Assembly (NCBI GenBank): GCA_003864495.1
Contig: ML133371.1
Coordinates: 1 to 64,000 of the forward strand
Direction of reading: 5' to 3'
Source of the DNA: Nemopilema nomurai
Taxonomy: Eukaryota > Cnidaria > Scyphozoa > Rhizostomeae > Rhizostomatidae
DNA length: 64,000 nucleotides
Below are positions 56,233-64,000 of the stretch, piece by piece; position 1 is the first letter of the stretch; each line of letters begins with the position of its first letter. A program made the position numbers and the translations under genes. The notes beneath the pieces are model-generated. The model did not search any database. It saw only the letters and a list, made by a program, of their open reading frames with translations, and was not told where the DNA came from.

Positions 56233-57347
56233 TCTTTGAAGTGCAAACCTTTTCATATAGCTAGCCAGAATTTGCCGAAAGGCCACCCTCCAATATCAAC
56301 TGCAACAACCCTTTAGCAACACCAATGCCTTTCTTGTTTCGGTATAAAATTTAAACTCAGCATAAACGCGAGCTTTTCATCTACAGCTTTTTTATGAAAT
56401 TGGCGACATTGAATTCAAATATTAGTTATTACGTCATAGTCTACACAATGTAATGTAATTTTGTGACAAGTTTTCCACCCATAAAAAATTTGTCTTATAT
56501 GACAAGTGAGCACCCCATTCTCAGCCATCTTTGTAAAGAAGAATGGGTGACGTTTGGCTAGCTTGGATTTCCAAAGCTCAGTCACAGAATAGGAAATACG
56601 GTTTTTCCTATTCTGTGGCTCACATTAGATTACAAAATACCCCAAATGTACTTTGCTGCGCAAACCTCTAGGGTCCGTATAAACACTATTGCTAGTTAGT
56701 AGTTGTTTAGTAGCCTGGTCCATTACTTTATACTTTGCTTTCTTCATAAAGGTTTTCTAGCTTCAGTGGAAGGTAACCATTTGTACAAGTATAATGTCGT
56801 ATTATTCAATAATCTTATCAGGCCTTGCTCTGATGAGAATCAAGATGCTTTTCCGCAATGTTTTAACGAGAGTAGCTTCTAGAAGTGCCAAATTAGTGAA
56901 TCAACGGTGATACAATCAATAGTCCAGTGAGAATCAATTCCTTTTCATACTTAGTCTCCCTTGCTACTATTCTTCCTATCCACCTTACAGAAAAGATTGC
57001 TTCCTACCCGTAGAACTGCGATCATATATGCAATGGATTCTGCTGTACAATTGATTAGTTCTCAAGAACAATTTTGCTATTGATTGTTAACCAAGGCTAA
57101 AAATTGTGCCACCATTGAAAGCATTCGCACCTATAGCAAAGGTCGCGACAGACGAAAAAAGCAGTTTCCATTAATACCAAACGATCTAAAATCGCAAATT
57201 TCAGCGTTCCTTACGTCATTTGCACTTCTTGCTATCATATGGAACCCAAGCTTTGCGGCCAGTTTAAGATCCTTGAATTTTATTGAAAGCCGATCTTTGT
57301 CGTCTGTTGCGACCATTGCGGCTTCTGCGATTTTTGCAATCAGATGG

Positions 57348-57822
57348 TTAAGCCTGGTTTCCATATAGCCGTAACGATCGGACGGCTGCCTGCGATGCGT
57401 CACGGATCGATGACAGACATGTCGCTGACAATCTTTTTTTGAATGAGCACATACTGTGCACATGCTGTGATCGGGAGGATCGGAAAAGTTGAACCAGATC
57501 TACTTTAGTAAAGCCTGGTTTCCATATAGCCGTAACGATCGGACGGCTGCCTGCGATGCGTCACGGATCGATGACAGACATGTCGCTGACAATCTTTTTT
57601 TGAATGAGCACATACTGTGCACATGCTGTGATCGGGAGGATCGGAAAAGTTGAACCAGATCTACTTTAGTAAAGCCTGGTTTCCATATAGCAGTAACGAT
57701 CGGACGGCTGCCTGCGATGCCTGCGATTCAAAGAAAGACTGCCAGCGACATGTCTGTCATCGACCCGTGACGCATCGCAGGCAGCCGTCCGATCGTTACG
57801 GCTATATGGAAACCAGGCTTAA
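57348..57822. mobile_element. TTAA MITE, unit 3, complete
   Basis: TTAA at both ends, three left-end copies and one inverted right end, as in unit 2. Confidence 0.88.
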
Positions 57823-58297
57823 CCATTGCTTTTTTACTTGCCGCGCGGCTCTATGAACGGCTCGCCTCGGTAATATGAAGGCGTAAAGGCTTAATCGATT
57901 AAGTGCTTTCTCGGTTAAGTCCTGACACAACAATTTATATCTGGATATAAGGACTTCAACATTTTGTATTCACAATGCAAACTAAAAACAATAACTTTTT
58001 CCTTAACACTTTTTAGAAGGTTATTCACGAAAAAGCTTTTACCTCTGACTGCTGTGTACTTGGCTCAAATAAAGTCACTTTCAAGACCAAAGGGCCAAGA
58101 AATAACAGCTTGGCTGATATGAAGCTTTTTGTGCAACACTTCTTAATATCTTGTAGAGGTGAACCTTCTATAGCATGGTATACACAGGGTAGAGGTGTTC
58201 AACTCTAACCTGAATTTGAACAGGGTAGTCTCTGCCAGACAACCCATAATGCACCCCCAATAAAGTATCTGACAATATTTTAGACAATATTTTAGAC

Positions 58298-58596
58298 ATA
58301 GGCGCCGACTACGTGGGGGCTTGGGGGCTCGAGCCCCCCCTGGGAATTGCTATGAGGGGGCTCAGCCCCCCCTGGGAATTTCGTTTGAAATCAATCAAAG
58401 AACTGAACTGATGATACTGAAGACCATGATGTTATATCTGCTTTATTAAAATGTTTTGTTTTGTTACTATACATACTACATATGTTGTATTACGTTATTA
58501 AAGCGACAGGTAATTTCTCTACCTTTAAACTTTTTTTAATTTTTTTAAATTTAAATTTTGAGCCCACCCCTGGGAAAAATAAAAGTCGGCGCCTAT
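58298..58596. mobile_element. GC-rich MITE, unit 3
   Basis: Terminal inverted repeats ATAGGCGCCGACT, same site as units 1 and 2. Confidence 0.9.
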
Positions 58597-61500
58597 GATT
58601 TTAGACAATATTTTAGACAATATTTTAGACAATATTTTAGACAAGTTTACATTACACTGAAAGTACAACTCAATTGATAAGTGAAAGCCAATTTCTTATT
58701 GCTGCCAGACTCTAGAAACAGTTAAAATATATTGAATGGCTTTGTAACAAAAACTTTTCTGAAAAAACTTAAACTGTAAGACAATGTTCATCACAGGGGA
58801 TATATGGGGAGAATACCAAGCAACATTTGGTTGTTAGTTATTAATCAAAGAGAATAATCTAATATTTGTATGTCTTGCTTGGCATTAAAGCAATGCACAA
58901 AGTTGCTCTGAAGGTACGCTTTGGTGAAGTGATGCTATACTGTGTGGCAGCTGCTTTTCCCAGGGCACCAGAGGTGGACTGGTCCATCAACAAGCCCAAC
59001 AGGCCCTCTTCAAATCTTGCAAAATGGCACCTTGTTGGCTAAAAAATATTTTCCTCATTGAGGCTTTCTCTTTGATATTCCACCTTAGTGCTTATTTTTG
59101 GTCAATGAATAATTAGGGCTAGACATGTTCTGTTGGTAAAAATTCACTTCATGATTAAATGTCTTATTAACACCATTTGTACCTGGCCCCTAGTTTGTTG
59201 TGGGTGTTTGAAAATTTGAAGGAAGTCTGCCACTGCATGGCATCTTTTACTTTAGGGGTCAGAAACAACTAAACAGAAATAAGGCTAAAAATCAGTTTTT
59301 GATTAAGCTATTGGCTGTCCTTACAAACAACCTTTTTTCATCAACCAATTTTTCATAACTTTCTTAGACTTCAGGGAGAGTGGATCTACCTTAGTCGTAA
59401 ATTGACATTTAGTGCAGGGCCTATAAATTGACATACCTTGCCATGGTAACACAGAGACATTGTCATTAATTCTACGTTTCTAGAAATTTTCTCTTTTCAC
59501 CACTATCAGAGGCTTGTTTGGACTTTTGACTGTAACTTTCACTTTTGCAAACATGAAGCCATCAAAATAAATTACTACTTCAATGTGTAAGTGAAGTGTT
59601 TGTGTGTGTAAGTGCATTGTCTCTGTGTAAGTGTAAGTATATGCATTGATTACTGTAGCAGCAGACACAAACCTTTAACTGTAAACAAGGACCATGACTA
59701 ATTTAAAAGTTTTCTTCATTCAAAAGCATATGATTCTGAGCTTCTGTGCTCTCCCCCAACTGTTTGCAGGGCACTCCATCAAAGGCCCCTCCATCAATGC
59801 AAACCTCCATCACATTTGTAGATACCCTATCAAATGCTTTACCTCCATGCCTAAGCCTATCGTTTTGTATATTCTTCAAGTCAACTTTCATTTTTTATAA
59901 TGGAACCCCATTTTCATAAAGAAATGGTTACCAAAATTTTTCATGGAACTACATATTTGATACGTGATATATAATCAAATTGACCGGGTGGACATTAGGG
60001 AAATTCCGAGGAAACTTTCATGAATTGTTGAAGATAGGGTTTGGAACGACCCAAAGCAAAATTTTAGCTTGGCTAGCTAATGTAGCCAAGGAACGTGAAG
60101 TATAGAACATCACAAATAACTTCCCTTCACTCCTAGAGAGGTTGCTTTATAATCTCATTACATCGGTCGAACTGGAACTATAATAACCATATTAACCTAC
60201 CTTGCACACAGTTTTCCAATCAGCAACTTTCAGAATCGAAATCGAAGATCATTCCAAGGTGCAGTACCTTTGAGTCCATCTTGCTGTGGTTCACCTGGCC
60301 GAGATGACGTTGAATTTTGGCGCGCAATGGAGCCTCATTTCCAATCCCTACGACGGCATCTTTGTCCTCGTGAAAACCGTTTAAAATTTAGACCGAATGT
60401 AGGTATAAATGTAGAAATGTAGGTAATTTATACTTTATACCGTTCATAATTAAAACATATCGTGATTATGAATATTCACAGATTGTGGAACGGGAAGAGT
60501 TTTCGGAAGTCGGCCGTAAGGGGTCTGAAAATATCCTGGAAGATGCTTTACAACGAAAGAAGATTTAAGGGAGAATTATGGCTCCAGTCGGCAAGAAGCT
60601 GTAACAGCAAAACGTTCACCTAGTATATACTCCGAAACAAATATAGTCATAACTGTAATGCTTGTTGTGAAGTAAAACGTCAAAGCAGAGAAGAATATTG
60701 TCTTACATATATTGTTTTAGTGGAAGTTTCAGTTATACAAAGCCTGTTTTCTGGCATTTTTAATGGTCTTGGTCTAGTTCTTTTGCAAGACCTCATTAAA
60801 TTTTATTTGGACTTTTCTAAAAGAAGGTGCGAATTGGAAGCTGATTGATGGCAAACCATGTGCTCTTCGAATAGCGTTTTTGAACCGCAATTGGCTGCAT
60901 ATTATGTTATCCCACAATTGCATACTCTGGTGCGTGTCGGATAACAATCCAAAAATTATGTAATTATCCAAAAATTACGTTTCCGCTATTTCTAACGTCT
61001 CCATCGTTTATAAAGTGATCTCTAAGTGGTCGAGGTGAAATAGTTTGCAACTAGAACTAGAAAACACTGTACAGTTGGACAAAGTCACATTAAACTAACA
61101 TCGTGGTATGAATAAAAATAGAAGTAACAGGATTCAGCAGATAATTCTATTATTTTACCTATGACGTAATATTCTTGTGTGCCATTACGTAATAATTTAG
61201 AAGCATCTTGTAGAACTGTGCAGCATCGAACTTAAAGGATCTTAGAAGCATCGTATCATGTCGTGCTCAGAACACTGGTCTTTAAACTAAGTACTTTAGT
61301 GGAAGGAATCTATGTTAACCTATATCATGTATTAGTTATTACTGTACCTAGAATACAGACCTCTGAATGTTTAATCCATTGTTACTTTCATATAAAACTA
61401 CGCCGGTAACTAGGCCTGATATCTAATACGTCTACAGATAGGCTATTGGTCACTTTTTATCGACATCTGTACTCCGTTCTGTCTAATATTCGCTATGTTT

Positions 61501-62437
61501 TCAACTGAGGCTTCAGAACTTCTGTTTGAATGTCTCACGGGCAGTCTTCAGTAAATTCTAATTGATAATGAATTTTACAGAGGACAGAGAATTATTTGAG
61601 ATTTTTAGCTGCAATGTGGTTATGTATTCAAATATGGTTATAACTAAGACATTTATCAAACTTTTGCTAAGTTGTTTTTTAAGAATCTTCTGGGGAATTA
61701 AACCAAATTTATTCTTAGCAAAACCTTATGACCGTAAGAAAATTTTACAAAAAATTCGAAAAAGAATGCTAATTATTTTAAAGACAAGGCTCGTAATTTG
61801 CTCGATCAACATGGTTGTATACTTCCTTTCCATCAAGTTTCAAAAAAATTGTTGAAAATTTAAGTCGATTAAAATTAAAAGTTGAGAGAATCTAATTGGC
61901 TCTCACATACAAAACACTTTCAATTCAAGGCCCTTGCAGTTCTCTAACTGTATGGTGAAGTTCATGTTGAGGCGTTATCCCGCGTGTGCAATCAAACGAT
62001 CAGCAGCACTTGATATGTGCAAAGCTCACAGGACACTGTTCACGGGTCAATATGGTGTGATAGGTCATAGACCAAGGCCATATAAGGTAATAACGGAAAC
62101 ACACACACACAAACCCATGGGCGTAGTAGATATAACAGATTGTACTGCAGTCAGCAACAATGATGAAAAACAAGCTCGAGAGGAAAGGTGTAATAAAGAG
62201 ACAACCATTGTGTTGTGTTGAATAAAAATGATGCAATAAAAGATGCAAGGAATTCAGTGAAAGTATCAAACATTAATGCATACTGTACAAGCTCTATCTA
62301 GCCCCTTCTCCTTTAAGCTCCCTCCTCTATGAAGACCCTTCTCTAAGACTGAAAAAATAATAGTTTCACGGTTTGTCTCCACCATCTTTGTCCTGAGGGT
62401 TCATTGAACAGAGAATCTTTGCAACAGACTGTCTTCC

Positions 62438-63628
62438 TTAAACGGGGAAGGATGGTTTGGTCCACTGTGACCCCATATGGATATTGCTTTGGTCCCCTGT
62501 TTGAATATTGTCGGAAGGAATTGATGCAGGTTGAAAATTGCCGGAAGGAATTGATGCAGGCTGAATATTGCCGGAGGGAATTGATGCAGGCTGAAATTGC
62601 CACTGTACTGACTGGTTAGGCAACACAATACCACCTGCATTGGCATCCGGCTGCGTCTGTGAAATCAACGCAATGGCATCATAAAACAACTTCGCGATTA
62701 CTACAATTAAAATTCAAAATCTTCTTAGACCATGGTTCGTATATAATGACTAAGAAAGAAGGGCTGTCTTGAAATGCATTTCTTAACCTGATTACCATAT
62801 GTTCAAGTAATCAATTTTGTAGGACTTACGTACTAAGCTATTGTGTATTTATATAATTGAAACATACAAAGGATTGGTTGTGCGGTGCTTTGGTTTATGG
62901 AATCACGCGGCTCTGCTCATTCGTAAAACATGTCTTTGTAGTTCACCAGGTTCTTGACTTACTCAACATGATGCAATGGCGATTATTTGAATATAAGCAG
63001 ATAGGGCAATTCCATGCTTCAAAAATAAAAATCAGACCTGAACGCAGCGATTGAAGGGGCGATTAAAGCCAGAGAAAACTGGGGGACCATCACAGAAAAT
63101 CCTTGGACAGTAATGTACGGAAACATATATTATTCCTATAATGCCTTACTTTAAGTATCCTAATCTTCTCGTTTTAAAAATTTTTAAGTGGAGAATTAAT
63201 GCATGCGGCAGTTTGAATTCAATTCAATAATATGCCCGGGCAATAAATATAAGCTACACAATTTCCTATAATACCTTATTTTTTCCGAGCCTCAATATTC
63301 TTAAAAGTTTTCAATTCTGACCCTAAAATTATTCTAAAACTGTTTTTGTCCAATACAAGATATGATTGTATTGTAATCAGGTTACACGGCTGTCAATGTC
63401 AGATAGCTTTTTAAAGGCCTATTGCAATACTGTTCCCACCCATGACCCAAAATGTCGAAGGCGGTCGACAAATCGCTGCGTTCAAATGCGCTTTCAACAA
63501 GAAACCTTCACGTACTTGGGTGCGAACACGGTGTGCCAGAAACGAGCCATAAACTAACGATACCAAGAGGATGAAAGCAGCGGTGAAAAGGAAGGCCATT
63601 ACGCCGATGGACAAATCTTTGCAGAATT
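62438..63628 (-). CDS. Gene D3: D-type four-TM protein, exons 5-6 (cut by window edge)
   Basis: Exon 5 at 63628-63516 (EFCKDLSIG, TM4, AHRVRTQ) and exon 6 at 62656-62438 (Pro-rich tail with three 10-residue repeats, stop TAA) are intact and in frame. Exons 3-4 would lie beyond 64000, so whether D3 shares the D2 frameshift cannot be judged here. Confidence 0.65.
62501..62590 (-). repeat. 30-bp coding repeat in D3 exon 6, 3 copies
   Basis: Same count as D2 but a different unit order: the QPAVIPSGNF unit of D1 and D2 reads QPASIPSGNF here. Confidence 0.9.
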
Positions 63629-64000
63629 CTAAAGATGTCAAATGAAGCAATGTTATCGCGAAAGCAAATGGTAATTGAGATAATCGAACGAAGACATACA
63701 CGATAACTCTCTAAAGGAAAACTTAACCTTTGAACTTAACCCGTGAACCATATTAAATGAGTGGGCAGAAATTTCGCGACTTTTGGCATTTTTCGCAAAA
63801 TAAGCGAGATTTTTTGCTCGCGAAAATAAAGAAAGTTCTCGAAACGCCAAAGTTTTTCCATCAAATTTTTCTCGTTTCTTTAATCTTCTACGCGCTGTTC
63901 TTTAATGACTACCAATCTTTTGTCTTTTGGGCTATAGCACTGCAAGCGCATACTAGTAAATTATGATTTTCTCCACTTGTCTTTAACTGCAAAATCTTTC

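Larger units (their letters stand above)
54968..62437. other. Unit 3 intergenic between C3 and D3 ends
   Basis: Colinear with unit 2, no supported gene. Arrays and MITEs within it are listed separately. Confidence 0.55.
49661..64000. repeat. Segmental duplication, unit 3 (genes C3 and D3), cut by the window
   Basis: Nearly identical to unit 2 from its first base. It ends at the window edge within D3 intron 4, so the array may continue. Confidence 0.92.

Overview
The window is eukaryotic: AT-rich, with spliceosomal introns (GT..AG junctions, preserved phases), decayed transposons and many satellites. No continuous open frame here is a convincing gene; the genes were found by assembling short exons. 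The organism is probably an invertebrate metazoan, and an anthozoan cnidarian (coral or sea anemone) is my best guess. That guess is inference from gene style and repeat types, not from a marker gene.

The window holds a tandem family of small four-transmembrane (4TM) proteins. I read them as MS4A/CD20-like from topology, a short basic TM2-TM3 turn and an LG-x2-K-x2-IG motif in TM1. All copies share one exon plan: a 25-nt coding exon 1 (MEE[I/F]TKCQ), a TM1-TM2 exon of 128-131 nt, an invariant 57-nt exon 3, a TM3 exon, and a TM4 exon, with intron phases 1-0-0-1. Plus-strand members are gene A (exons 3-5 only, cut by the left edge), gene B (complete, 3979-12754), C1 (16971-21356), C2 (34815-38721, frameshifted) and C3 (50974-54967). 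Minus-strand members are D1 (28047-30450), D2 (46195-48564, frameshifted) and D3 (62438-63628, cut by the right edge). D genes carry a sixth exon encoding a proline-rich tail built on a 30-bp (10-residue) repeat.

Layout: 1-2450 is gene A and its 3' flank. 2450-13793 is gene B; its 2nd intron holds a 90-bp x 26 satellite and its 4th intron holds a dead non-LTR retrotransposon. 13794-14600 is MITE and spacer sequence. From about 14.6 kb to the end there are three copies of a ~16.2-kb segment, each holding one C gene (+) and one D gene (-), convergent within the unit and divergent across the unit junction. At 31741 there is a single N; the ~1.96 kb after it repeats the ~1.96 kb before it. Removing one copy makes the unit 1-2 spacing equal the unit 2-3 spacing, so this doubled stretch is probably an unmerged contig overlap and not biology.

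The segments also carry TTAA-flanked MITEs, a long-inverted-repeat foldback element, a GC-rich MITE, PIF/Harbinger-like remains, a 19-bp satellite of GTGATCAC palindromes that differs about fourfold in copy number between units, and a cluster of conserved hairpins. No rRNA, CRISPR or bacterial-type operon was seen. One tRNA-like sequence lies inside an inverted-repeat element.
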